From Candidatus Accumulibacter sp. UBA704 (lineage in GTDB: Bacteria; Pseudomonadota; Gammaproteobacteria; Burkholderiales; Rhodocyclaceae), in the NCBI GenBank assembly GCA_002304785.1, contig DBMG01000030.1:1-6275 (forward strand): a stretch of 6,275 nucleotides of DNA, given 5' to 3'. Below the pieces are notes generated by a model. It made no database searches. It saw only the letters and a list, made by a program, of their open reading frames with translations, and was not told the origin of the DNA. Each line of letters opens with the position of its first letter. Positions within the stretch are counted from its first letter, which is position 1. A program made the translations under genes and the position numbers. Positions 1 through 6,169 of this stretch are shown piece after piece.

Positions 1-422
1 GCAAGGTAGGAGTGGCGGCGCGTCTGTGTTAGTACGCCCTTGCGCGCGTCGATCAGAATGACGGCGAGATCTGCGGTAGAGGCGGCGGTGACCATGTTGC
101 GCGTGTACTGTTCGTGCCCCGGCGCGTCGGCAATGATGTACTTGCGTGTGCCCGTGGTGAAGTAGCGATAAGCCACATCAATGGTGATGCCCTGTTCGCG
201 CTCGGCCTGCAGGCCGTCGGTGAGCAGCGAGAGGTCGATGGCATCCATGCCGCGCTTTTTCGACGTGCGCTCGATGGCGCTGAGCGTGTCGACGAGGATG
301 GCCTTGGTGTCGTACAGCAGGCGACCGATCAGCGTGCTCTTGCCGTCGTCTACGCTGCCGCAGGTGAGGAAGCGGAGCAGACCGTGGTCGGTGACGGGCG
401 GGAGTTTTTCCGGTGCGTTCAT
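1..422 (-). CDS. cysN: Sulfate adenylyltransferase subunit 1 (ATP sulfurylase GTPase subunit), 5' part only
   Basis: CysN is the GTPase subunit of the CysDN ATP sulfurylase; GTP hydrolysis drives formation of adenosine 5'-phosphosulfate (APS) from sulfate and ATP in the cytoplasm. Only the first 140 codons are present; the gene leaves the window at the left edge, about 30% of the usual ~475 residues. Visible GTPase motifs are the P-loop GSVDDGKST (residues 22-30), switch I REQGITID (75-82) and the G3 motif DAPGHEQY (99-106, where DTPGH is commoner). RNMVTAAS and LIDARKGVLTQTRRHS follow and are typical of CysN rather than EF-Tu. The NKxD motif and beta-barrel domains lie outside. Two in-frame ATGs exist (428 and 422). 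I chose 422 because GGAG at 429-432 is six bases from it but abuts the other. It follows cysD by 14 bp in the same operon. Whether the missing 3' part carries a fused CysC (APS kinase) domain cannot be seen. Confidence 0.95.
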   Translation of the reverse strand, partial: MNAPEKLPPVTDHGLLRFLTCGSVDDGKSTLIGRLLYDTKAILVDTLSAIERTSKKRGMDAIDLSLLTDGLQAEREQGITIDVAYRYFTTGTRKYIIADAPGHEQYTRNMVTAASTADLAVILIDARKGVLTQTRRHSYL

Positions 423-436
423 TTTCATCTCCGATC

Positions 437-1351
437 TCAAAAGTAGCCTTCCTTCTTGCGCTGCTCCATCGACGCTTCAGAAGTCTGGTCGTCGAGGCGC
501 GTGGCGCCGCGTTCCGTGATCGTGGTTTCGGCGGTTTCGGCGATGATCTTTGCAACGGTGTCGGCGTCCGATTCCACCGGCGCGGTACAAGTGATGTCGC
601 CGACCGTGCGGAAGCGCACCTTGAGATGTTCCACCTTGTCTTCCGGACGTGCCGGGGTGATGTCGGTCACCGGCAGCAGGCCGCCGCTCTTGCGTACCAC
701 CGGGCGGGTGTGAGCGTAGTAGATCGACGGCAGTTCGAGGTTTTCGCGCTCAATGTATTGCCAGACGTCGAATTCCGTCCAGTTCGAGATCGGGAAGACG
801 CGGATGTTCTCGCCCTTGAAGCTGCGCGCGTTGTACAGGTCCCACAGCTCCGGGCGCTGGTTTTTCGGATCCCACTGGCCGAACTCGTCGCGGAAGGAAA
901 AAATTCGTTCCTTGGCACGGGCCTTTTCCTCGTCGCGCCTGGCGCCGCCGATACAGGCGTCGAAACCGAATTCCTCGATCGCTTCGAGCAGCGTCACCGA
1001 CTGATGTTTGTTGCGCGATTCGTCCGGCGATTTGAGCACGACCGTGCCGCGCCTCATCGAGTCTTCCACCGAACGCACGATCAGCCGTTCGCCAAGCTCG
1101 GCGGCACGTTTGTCGCGGTAATCGGTGACTTCCCGGTAGTTGTGGCCGGTGTCGATGTGCATCAGCGGAAAGGGAAAGCGGCCGGGGCGGAAGGCTTTTT
1201 CGGCGATGCGTAGCATGCAGATCGAGTCCTTGCCGCCGGAGAACAGCAGAACCGGGTTGGCGCACTGCCCGGCGACCTCGCGCATGATGTGGATGGCTTC
1301 CGATTCGAGCCAGTCGAGGTGGGTCAGTGTTTGTTTTGTCAGCGTGGTCAT
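437..1351 (-). CDS. cysD: Sulfate adenylyltransferase subunit 2 (ATP sulfurylase catalytic subunit)
   Basis: CysD is the catalytic subunit of ATP sulfurylase; it joins sulfate to ATP to give APS and pyrophosphate, in complex with CysN. The 304-residue product matches the family length (E. coli about 302). It shows the PP-loop ATP-pyrophosphatase motif SGGKDS (residues 38-43), HIDTGHNY (65-72), the basic segment GGARRDEEKARAKER (135-149), FPISNWTEFDVWQYI (186-200), LPSIYYAH (207-214) and the typical KKEGYF C-terminus. The frame is open 15 codons further upstream to 1396, but that stretch overlaps the end of cysH and has no family resemblance. MTTLTKQTLTHLDWLE from 1351 is the expected beginning. 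The ribosome site before it is weak (GAAAG, seven bases away), so its translation may depend on ribosomes finishing cysH 17 bp upstream. Confidence 0.97.
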   Translation of the reverse strand: MTTLTKQTLTHLDWLESEAIHIMREVAGQCANPVLLFSGGKDSICMLRIAEKAFRPGRFPFPLMHIDTGHNYREVTDYRDKRAAELGERLIVRSVEDSMRRGTVVLKSPDESRNKHQSVTLLEAIEEFGFDACIGGARRDEEKARAKERIFSFRDEFGQWDPKNQRPELWDLYNARSFKGENIRVFPISNWTEFDVWQYIERENLELPSIYYAHTRPVVRKSGGLLPVTDITPARPEDKVEHLKVRFRTVGDITCTAPVESDADTVAKIIAETAETTITERGATRLDDQTSEASMEQRKKEGYF

Positions 1352-1368
1352 ACGTTGGCTTTCAGAAG

Positions 1369-2097
1369 TCAGGCTTTCTTGACATGCAATCCGCATTCTT
1401 TGCTTTCAGGTTGTTCCCACCACCACCGCCCGGCGCGGATGTCTTCGCCGACGGTGATGGCGCGCGTACACGGAGCGCAGCCGATGCTCGGGTAGTGCTT
1501 GTCGTGCAGGGCGTTGTACGGGACGTCGTTGAGCTTGATGTAGGTCCAGACTTCCTTTTCCGTCCAGTCGGCCAGCGGGTTGAATTTCTCCAGGCCATTG
1601 GCTTCGTCGAACGTCTGAACCGGCAGGCCTTGGCGCGTGGCCGACTGCTGGGCACGCATGCCGGTGATCCAGGCTCTTTTCCCGGCCAGCGCGCGTTGCA
1701 GCGGCTCGACTTTGCGTACGTGGCAGCAGCCCTTGCGGAGTTCGACCGATTCGTAGAAGGCATTGATGCCGTGCTCGTGAGTATAGGTTTCGAGCAGGTC
1801 GTGGCGCGGGTAATAGAGCTTGAGCGTCAGGCCGTAGTGTTTCCGGACATCGGCGATGAGATCATAGGTTTCCGGAGGCAGGCGGCCGGTGTCGAGCGAG
1901 AAGTTTTCAATGCCAAGTTGCTCGGTGTGGATCAGGTCGGTCAGCACCATGTCCTCGACACTCAGGCTATTGGCTAGCGCGGCTGGCGCGTAATCGGTAG
2001 CGATCTTCTTAAGCAGCGCGATGGCAAGTTCCGTCTTCTGCGACACAGCATCAAGTAGCGCAGTGTCGTCGAGATTGATGGTCCGGATGGGCGGCAT
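1369..2097 (-). CDS. cysH: Assimilatory APS reductase, [4Fe-4S] type (CysH family)
   Basis: This enzyme reduces an activated sulfate nucleotide to sulfite and AMP (or PAP) using thioredoxin-type reductant. The 242-residue protein has the cysteine set that marks the iron-sulfur branch of the family: adjacent C124-C125 (GCCHVRK), C207-x2-C210 (GCAPCTR), and the catalytic cysteine C235 in the ECGLH tail. Proteins with these pairs are known to bind a [4Fe-4S] cluster and usually prefer APS; PAPS-specific enzymes such as E. coli CysH lack them. APS preference is therefore inferred, and fits the absence of a visible APS kinase. Other motifs are SLDTGRLPPETYDL (67-80), ITGMRAQQSATR (144-155) and PLADWTEKEVW (174-184). 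The nucleotide-binding loop reads NSLSVEDMV (43-51), slightly different from the common S-[FL]-G-A-E-D. The start is supported by GAGGA eight bases upstream (2106-2110), which overlaps the stop codon of the DUF934 gene. Confidence 0.95.
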   Translation of the reverse strand: MPPIRTINLDDTALLDAVSQKTELAIALLKKIATDYAPAALANSLSVEDMVLTDLIHTEQLGIENFSLDTGRLPPETYDLIADVRKHYGLTLKLYYPRHDLLETYTHEHGINAFYESVELRKGCCHVRKVEPLQRALAGKRAWITGMRAQQSATRQGLPVQTFDEANGLEKFNPLADWTEKEVWTYIKLNDVPYNALHDKHYPSIGCAPCTRAITVGEDIRAGRWWWEQPESKECGLHVKKA

Positions 2098-2108
2098 GTG
2101 GCGGTTCC

Positions 2109-2618
2109 TCAGGCGGAACGGCGACGGAACAGCGGCTGCGGCTGGTCGACGGCGGTTTGGTAGGACTCGGAAAAATCGGTGAGGCCGGCCAATGCCGCTT
2201 CGATATCCTTGTCGGGTCGCACGGCATAGGCGTCGAAGCCGCAGCGTTTCATGAAGTAGATCTGGTCCTGCAGCACGTCGCCGATGGCGCGTAGTTCACC
2301 TTGGAAGCCGAAACGTTCGCGCAGCAGGCGTGCCGTCGAGTAGCCGCGGCCGTCGGCGAACTTCGGAAAGTTGACGGCAATTACCGTGAAGCGTCCGAGG
2401 TCGTCGGCGATCGCTTCCGGCCCTTCGTGGCTGTCGATCCACACGCCGATGGGGCGTTCGCGCGAGAGAATTTCGTCCTTGCGCGCTTGCCAGACGGGCA
2501 GTGGGAAGATGATGTCCTCGCCCGTCAGCGCAACCGATTCCGGCGTTTCGCCTTCGGCCAGCTTCAGGAGTTGCCAAATGTCCTCGACGATGCGGTTGTT
2601 CTTGATGATCCTAGACAT
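2109..2618 (-). CDS. DUF934 family protein, putative sulfite reductase partner
   Basis: This 169-residue soluble protein belongs, by sequence and position, to the DUF934 (COG3749) family, commonly found next to cysI in beta- and gammaproteobacteria. Its biochemical role is not established as far as I know. Recognisable conserved stretches are NFPKFADGRGYSTARLLR (83-100), LRAIGDVLQDQIYFM (109-123), CGFDAYAVR (126-134) and FSESYQ (149-154). It has one cysteine (C126), no transmembrane segment and no visible flavin or nucleotide-binding motif, so it is unlikely to hold an iron-sulfur cluster by itself. The frame is open upstream to 2771 inside cysI; the real start is the ATG at 2618, where AAGGAG (2625-2630) sits six bases away. 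Its start overlaps the end of cysI by 8 bp, suggesting translational coupling and perhaps fixed stoichiometry. A role in electron delivery to or assembly of CysI is inference from context only. Confidence 0.88.
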   Translation of the reverse strand: MSRIIKNNRIVEDIWQLLKLAEGETPESVALTGEDIIFPLPVWQARKDEILSRERPIGVWIDSHEGPEAIADDLGRFTVIAVNFPKFADGRGYSTARLLRERFGFQGELRAIGDVLQDQIYFMKRCGFDAYAVRPDKDIEAALAGLTDFSESYQTAVDQPQPLFRRRSA

Positions 2619-4311
2619 GGGCGGCTCCTTCTTCCGTAATGGCCGGTTTCCTGCGGTCGCGCCCGGCGTAGGCGCGTTCCTTGAACGGTTCGATGCCCAG
2701 GCGCTTGTAGGTGTCGATGAAACGTTCGCTCGACGAACGCTGTTCGACATAGACGTTGACCAGCGACTCAATCACGTCCGGCACTTCTTCGGCCGAGAAC
2801 GACGGTCCGATGACCTTGCCGATCGTTGCGTCGTTGCCTTGCTGGCCACCGACGGTGATCTGGTACCACTCCTCGTTGTTCTTATCAACGCCGAGGATGC
2901 CGATGTTGGCGACGTGGTGGTGGCCGCAGGAGTTCATGCAGCCCGAGATGTTCAGCGAGATCTCGCCGATATCGTGCAGGTAGTCGAGATCGTCGAATTT
3001 CTCGTGCACGGCCAGGGCGATCGGCACCGAGCGGGCGTTGGCCAAGGCGCACAGATCGCCACCGGGACAGCAGATCATGTCCGTGAGCAAACCGATGTTG
3101 GCCGTGGCCAAGCCGTGCGCGCGGGCGGTGGCCCAGATGTCGGGAAGGTCGCGTTGGCGCACGTCGGCCAGCACCACGTTTTGCTCGTGTGTGACGCGCA
3201 GCTCGCCGAAACTGAAGCGGTCGGCAAGATCGGCGACAACGTCCATCTGGATGTCGGTTATGTCGCCGGGTGCTACGCCGGGTGCCTTGAGCGAGAGCGT
3301 CACGGCGGCGTATCCGGGCACTCTGTGGGGATGCACGCTGCGCTTCGCCCAAGCGGCGAAGGTCTTGTTGGCAGCAATGGCGGCGTTAAAGGTGGGGTCG
3401 TCTGCCGGTAGCGATGCGTACGCGGGCGGCGCGAAATGCGCTGCAACGCGGTCGAATTCCTCGTCGGTCAGTGTTGCCGGGCCATCCTTGAGGAAGGACC
3501 ACTCTGCTTCCACTTGCCGGGAAAATTCCTCGACGCCCAGTGCGTTGACCAGGATCTTGATGCGCGCCTTGTAAAGATTGTCGCGGCGGCCGTAGCGGTT
3601 ATATACGCGGATCAAGGCGTCAAGATAGGTGAGCAGATGCCGGCGCGGCAGAAAGTCGCGCACGACCTTGCCGATGACCGGCGTGCGCCCCATGCCGCCG
3701 CCGGCGAACACGCGGACGCCGATTTCACCCGATTCGTTCCGCACCAATTCCAGTCCCACGTCGTGCGTGCGGATCACCGCCCGGTCCTCCGCGGCGGCAT
3801 TGACCGCGATCTTGAACTTGCGCGGCAGGAAGGCGAATTCCGGGTGGAACGTCGACCACTGGCGCAGGATTTCGCAGTACGGGCGCGGGTCGGTCAACTC
3901 GTCAGGTGCAACGCCTGCGAACTTGTCGGTGGTGATGTTGCGGATGCAGTTGCCCGAGGTCTGGATCGCGTGCATCTCGACGGTCGCCAGTTCGCCGAGG
4001 ATTTCCGGCGTTTCCTCGAATTTCGGCCAGTTGAGCTGCATGTTCTGGCGCGTGGTGAAATGCCCGACGCTGCGGTCATAGCGGCGCGAGACGTCGGCCA
4101 GCTTGCGGAGTTGTGCCGAGGAGAGCAGGCCATAGGGGATGGCAATGCGCAGCATCGGTCCGTGGCGCTGGATATAGAGGCCGTTCTGCAGGCGCAGCGG
4201 GCGCAATTCGTCGTCCGACAGCGTTCCAGCCAGATTGCGGGCGATCTGGCCGCGATACTGGGCGACGCGCTCGTTGACGAGCTGTTGGTCGATGGTGTCG
4301 TAGCGATACAT
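2611..4311 (-). CDS. cysI: Siroheme/[4Fe-4S] sulfite reductase (nitrite/sulfite reductase family hemoprotein)
   Basis: This enzyme carries out the six-electron reduction of sulfite to sulfide in the cytoplasm, using siroheme bridged to a [4Fe-4S] cluster. The 566-residue product has the two-fold repeated layout of the family. The cluster ligands appear as C415-x5-C421 and C458-x3-C462 (SGCMNSCGHHH). Probable sulfite/siroheme contacts are R88 (TTRQN), R124 (CIRN), and K165 and K167 (PRKFK). The TTRQNMQLNW and GLYIQR segments look closer to the NirA/SirA ferredoxin-type branch than to E. coli CysI, and no cysJ flavoprotein gene is present, so the electron donor is probably a ferredoxin or another unlinked protein (inference). 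A nitrite reductase is the main alternative, but the cys neighbours favour sulfite. The start at 4311 has AAGGA nine bases upstream (4321-4325). It follows the TauE/SafE gene by 23 bp and overlaps the DUF934 gene by 8 bp. Siroheme synthesis genes are not in view. Confidence 0.94.
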   Translation of the reverse strand: MYRYDTIDQQLVNERVAQYRGQIARNLAGTLSDDELRPLRLQNGLYIQRHGPMLRIAIPYGLLSSAQLRKLADVSRRYDRSVGHFTTRQNMQLNWPKFEETPEILGELATVEMHAIQTSGNCIRNITTDKFAGVAPDELTDPRPYCEILRQWSTFHPEFAFLPRKFKIAVNAAAEDRAVIRTHDVGLELVRNESGEIGVRVFAGGGMGRTPVIGKVVRDFLPRRHLLTYLDALIRVYNRYGRRDNLYKARIKILVNALGVEEFSRQVEAEWSFLKDGPATLTDEEFDRVAAHFAPPAYASLPADDPTFNAAIAANKTFAAWAKRSVHPHRVPGYAAVTLSLKAPGVAPGDITDIQMDVVADLADRFSFGELRVTHEQNVVLADVRQRDLPDIWATARAHGLATANIGLLTDMICCPGGDLCALANARSVPIALAVHEKFDDLDYLHDIGEISLNISGCMNSCGHHHVANIGILGVDKNNEEWYQITVGGQQGNDATIGKVIGPSFSAEEVPDVIESLVNVYVEQRSSSERFIDTYKRLGIEPFKERAYAGRDRRKPAITEEGAAHV

Positions 4312-4334
4312 GTCCGCTTTTCCTTAAATGACGA

Positions 4335-5111
4335 TTACAGGGAAATCAATTTGCCGCCGACCAGCACCAGCATGCTGGCCAGCATCGGGCGCAGAACGCG
4401 TTCCGGTACCTTCGCCGAAACATGGCTGCCCAACCATATCCCGGGCAGGGAACCCAGCAGCAGGCTGCCAAGCAGGGTCCAGTCGACGCCGCCGATGGCC
4501 CAGTGCCCGACGCCTGCGACCAGCGTCAGCGGCACGGCGTGCGCCAGGTCGCTGCCGACGATACGTATTGCCGGCAGTTTCGGGTACAGGAAGAACAGCA
4601 CGGCGACGCCGAGCGCACCCGCACCTACCGAAGACACGGTGACCAGGATGCCGAGGATCACGCCGACGCCGACGGTCGTTGGAGACTGAAAACGGGTGTG
4701 AGTTCGGTCGCCAGCGTGCAACAGAGCATACCGCTGCAGTTGCTGGCGAAAGACGATGGCCAGTGCGGTGAGCAGCAGGGCGATTCCCAGCGAGATGGAG
4801 ATGACGTGGCTGACAGCGGCGCTCTGCTTCGGCAGGAAGGATAGTGCCCAGATAGTCACGACCGACGCCGGAATACTGCCGCTTGCTAGCAGGCCGGTGA
4901 TGCGCCAGTCGACATGTTCCTTGCGCGCATGGACCGCCGTGCCGCCGGCCTTGGTGATCGCCGCGTAGAGCAGGTCGGTGCCGACCGCGGTGGCCGGATG
5001 AATGCCGAATATCAGGACCAGCAGCGGCGTCATCAGCGAGCCACCGCCGACGCCGGTCAGGCCGACGATGGTGCCAACGACGAATCCCGAGAGGGGGTAG
5101 AGCCAATCCAT
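4335..5111 (-). CDS. TauE/SafE family membrane transporter (putative sulfate/sulfite or sulfonate transport)
   Basis: This is a 258-residue, strongly hydrophobic inner-membrane protein with about eight predicted helices, fitting the TauE/SafE (DUF81) family. The family's internal duplication is visible: GLTGVGGGSLMTPLL (17-31) is echoed by TVSSVGAGALGVAVL (158-172), and ATAVGTDLLYAA (40-51) by IRIVGSDLAHAV (182-193). Members export sulfite, sulfoacetate or other organosulfonates, and some have been linked to sulfate or thiosulfate uptake, so direction and substrate cannot be read from sequence. As first gene of a sulfate-assimilation operon it could import sulfate, in the absence of a visible ABC transporter, or vent toxic sulfite when CysI lags. 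The start at 5111 has GAGGGA nine bases upstream (5121-5126), and the candidate operon promoter lies just before it. The stop is 23 bp from cysI. Confidence 0.9.
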   Translation of the reverse strand: MDWLYPLSGFVVGTIVGLTGVGGGSLMTPLLVLIFGIHPATAVGTDLLYAAITKAGGTAVHARKEHVDWRITGLLASGSIPASVVTIWALSFLPKQSAAVSHVISISLGIALLLTALAIVFRQQLQRYALLHAGDRTHTRFQSPTTVGVGVILGILVTVSSVGAGALGVAVLFFLYPKLPAIRIVGSDLAHAVPLTLVAGVGHWAIGGVDWTLLGSLLLGSLPGIWLGSHVSAKVPERVLRPMLASMLVLVGGKLISL

Positions 5112-5154
5112 GATGTTCGGTCCCTCGGTTGATTAAAGTGACCGTATGGTATTG

Positions 5155-5183
5155 CTTATAAGTTGAACGAAAAAGAATATTAA
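5155..5183 (-). promoter_or_regulatory. Candidate sigma-70 promoter of the TauE/cysI operon
   Basis: Read on the minus strand, TTAATA (5183-5178, 4 of 6 matches to TTGACA) and TATAAG (5160-5155, 5 of 6 matches to TATAAT) are separated by exactly 17 bases. Transcription would begin near 5148, leaving a leader of about 37 bases before the ATG at 5111. The modest -35 box fits a promoter that needs an activator such as CysB. Confidence 0.5.
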
Positions 5184-5191
5184 GTTAGATT
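5163..5191 (+). promoter_or_regulatory. Candidate sigma-70 promoter of cysB
   Basis: TTGAAC (5163-5168, 4 of 6 matches) and TAGATT (5186-5191, 4 of 6 matches) are 17 bases apart, which would start transcription near 5198, about 24 bases before the cysB ATG. It overlaps the divergent operon promoter almost completely, so the two would compete for RNA polymerase. Both boxes are imperfect, and in AT-rich DNA such matches arise by chance. Confidence 0.35.
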
Positions 5192-5221
5192 ATTAGAACA
5201 GAACGTTATTTGGATGTGAGG

Positions 5222-6169
5222 ATGAAGCTACAGCAGTTGCGTTATCTGGTTGAGGTTTCCCGTTGCGGACTCAATGTGTCAGAGGCCGCGGAGGTTCTGT
5301 ATACCTCGCAGCCCGGTGTTTCCAAGCAAATCAAAATGCTCGAGGATGAACTGGGCGTGGTGGTCTTCGAGCGAAGCGGCAAACGCCTAACGGCGGTGAC
5401 CGAGCCGGGCAAACGTGTCCTCGACATCGCCGAGCGGATTCTCCGCGATGTCGGCAACATAAAACGCGTCAGCGAGGAATATGCGGGCGGCAACACGGGC
5501 AGCCTGATCATCGCCACCACGCACACGCAGGCGCGCTATGCCTTGCCCGCCGTGGTCAAGAAGTTCGTCGAACGGCACCCGGATGTCCGGTTGTCGATGC
5601 ACCAGGGAAGCCCGACGCAGATCGCCGAATGGACCCTGAAGGGAGAGGCGGACATTGCCATCGCCACCGAGGCACTCGATCAGTATCCGCAACTCGTGAT
5701 GCTGCCTTGTTACCAGTGGGGGCATAGCGTCGTCGCGCCGGATGGACACCCGATCCTCTCCGCCAATACCATCACGCTCGCCGAACTGGCACGCTGGCCG
5801 CTGATTACCTATGATCCGGCTTTTGCCGGCCGGTCCAGAATCAACAAGGCGTTCGAGCGAGCCCAGTTGACACCCAACATCGTGCTGGCGGCCATCGATG
5901 CCGACGTGATCAAGACCTATGTCAGCCTCGGGCTTGGCCTGGGCATCATCGCCAGCATGGCCTATGATCCGGCGCGCGATCAGGGATTGCAGGCACGCGA
6001 TGTGTCGCAGTTTTTTGGCCTGAACACAACTCGCCTGGGATTGCGGCGCGGAACCTACCTGCGCCGTTTCGAATACGATTTCATCGAGCTGTTTGCCTCG
6101 CATCTATCGAAGCGCGCGGTCGACATGGCGATGGAAGGATCTGGAATCAATGATGAATATCAGCTTTGA
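5222..6169 (+). CDS. cysB: LysR-type transcriptional regulator CysB, activator of sulfur assimilation
   Basis: CysB is the LysR-family activator of cysteine biosynthesis and sulfate assimilation genes; in enterobacteria it responds to N-acetylserine or O-acetylserine and is antagonised by sulfide or thiosulfate. The 315-residue product (E. coli about 324) begins MKLQQLRYLVEV and has the winged helix-turn-helix LNVSEAAEVLYTSQPGVSKQ (17-36). Strong CysB signatures in the effector domain are ATTHTQARYALP (98-109), MHQGSPTQIA (126-135), IATEAL (147-152), LVMLPCY (158-164) and DADVIKTYVSLGLGLGIIA (226-244). The T-H-T-Q segment and T149 correspond to ligand-pocket residues known from Klebsiella CysB. 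A TTG four codons upstream (5210) and a GTG (5216) are in frame, but the conserved M-K-L-Q-Q start and GGA seven bases before it support the ATG at 5222. It is divergent from the cys operon. Its paralogue Cbl is a less likely alternative. Confidence 0.95.
   Translation: MKLQQLRYLVEVSRCGLNVSEAAEVLYTSQPGVSKQIKMLEDELGVVVFERSGKRLTAVTEPGKRVLDIAERILRDVGNIKRVSEEYAGGNTGSLIIATTHTQARYALPAVVKKFVERHPDVRLSMHQGSPTQIAEWTLKGEADIAIATEALDQYPQLVMLPCYQWGHSVVAPDGHPILSANTITLAELARWPLITYDPAFAGRSRINKAFERAQLTPNIVLAAIDADVIKTYVSLGLGLGIIASMAYDPARDQGLQARDVSQFFGLNTTRLGLRRGTYLRRFEYDFIELFASHLSKRAVDMAMEGSGINDEYQL

Larger units (their letters stand above)
5112..5221. promoter_or_regulatory. Divergent intergenic region between the cys operon and cysB
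   Basis: This 110-bp gap is clearly AT-rich against GC-rich genes on both sides, as expected for a regulated divergent promoter. It holds one good promoter candidate in each direction, a perfect 8-bp palindrome CTTATAAG (5155-5162) that covers the operon -10 element, a tandem AGAAC AGAAC (5195-5204), and AACGTT (5202-5207). LysR-type regulators commonly bind AT-rich, partly symmetric sites (T-N11-A) between themselves and the genes they control, so CysB binding here is likely, but I cannot fix the exact site. I see no terminator, riboswitch or small gene in it. Confidence 0.7.

Noticed and set aside
413..1213. Long plus-strand open frame (266 codons) opposite cysD
   Set aside because: It is antisense to a gene with full cysD motifs, has no recognisable domain, and is the kind of long shadow frame that GC-rich codon use creates.
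1352..1396. Fifteen-residue N-terminal extension of CysD
   Set aside because: It overlaps the end of cysH and lacks similarity to CysD N-termini; the ATG at 1351 gives the family length.
1327..1977. Plus-strand open frame (216 codons) opposite cysH
   Set aside because: Antisense to a complete, motif-bearing cysH; composition is that of a shadow frame and it has no family features.
2371..3411. Plus-strand open frame (346 codons) opposite cysI and the DUF934 gene
   Set aside because: It crosses two well-supported minus-strand genes, including the cluster cysteines of CysI, and shows no domain of its own.
3436..4689. Plus-strand open frame (417 codons) opposite cysI and the transporter
   Set aside because: The longest shadow frame here; it spans the cysI start and intergenic gap without any recognisable domain or promoter.
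4324..5106. Second minus-strand frame (260 codons) inside the TauE/SafE gene
   Set aside because: It is arginine-rich in a frame shifted from the transporter frame, which shows clear membrane helices and family repeats; only one can be real.
5210..5221. Upstream TTG start for cysB
   Set aside because: It would add four residues before the conserved M-K-L-Q-Q-L-R-Y start and has no ribosome site; the ATG at 5222 fits the family.
5112..5221. Riboswitch or attenuator ahead of the operon
   Set aside because: The predicted leader is only about 37 bases and shows no stable stem or uridine-run terminator.
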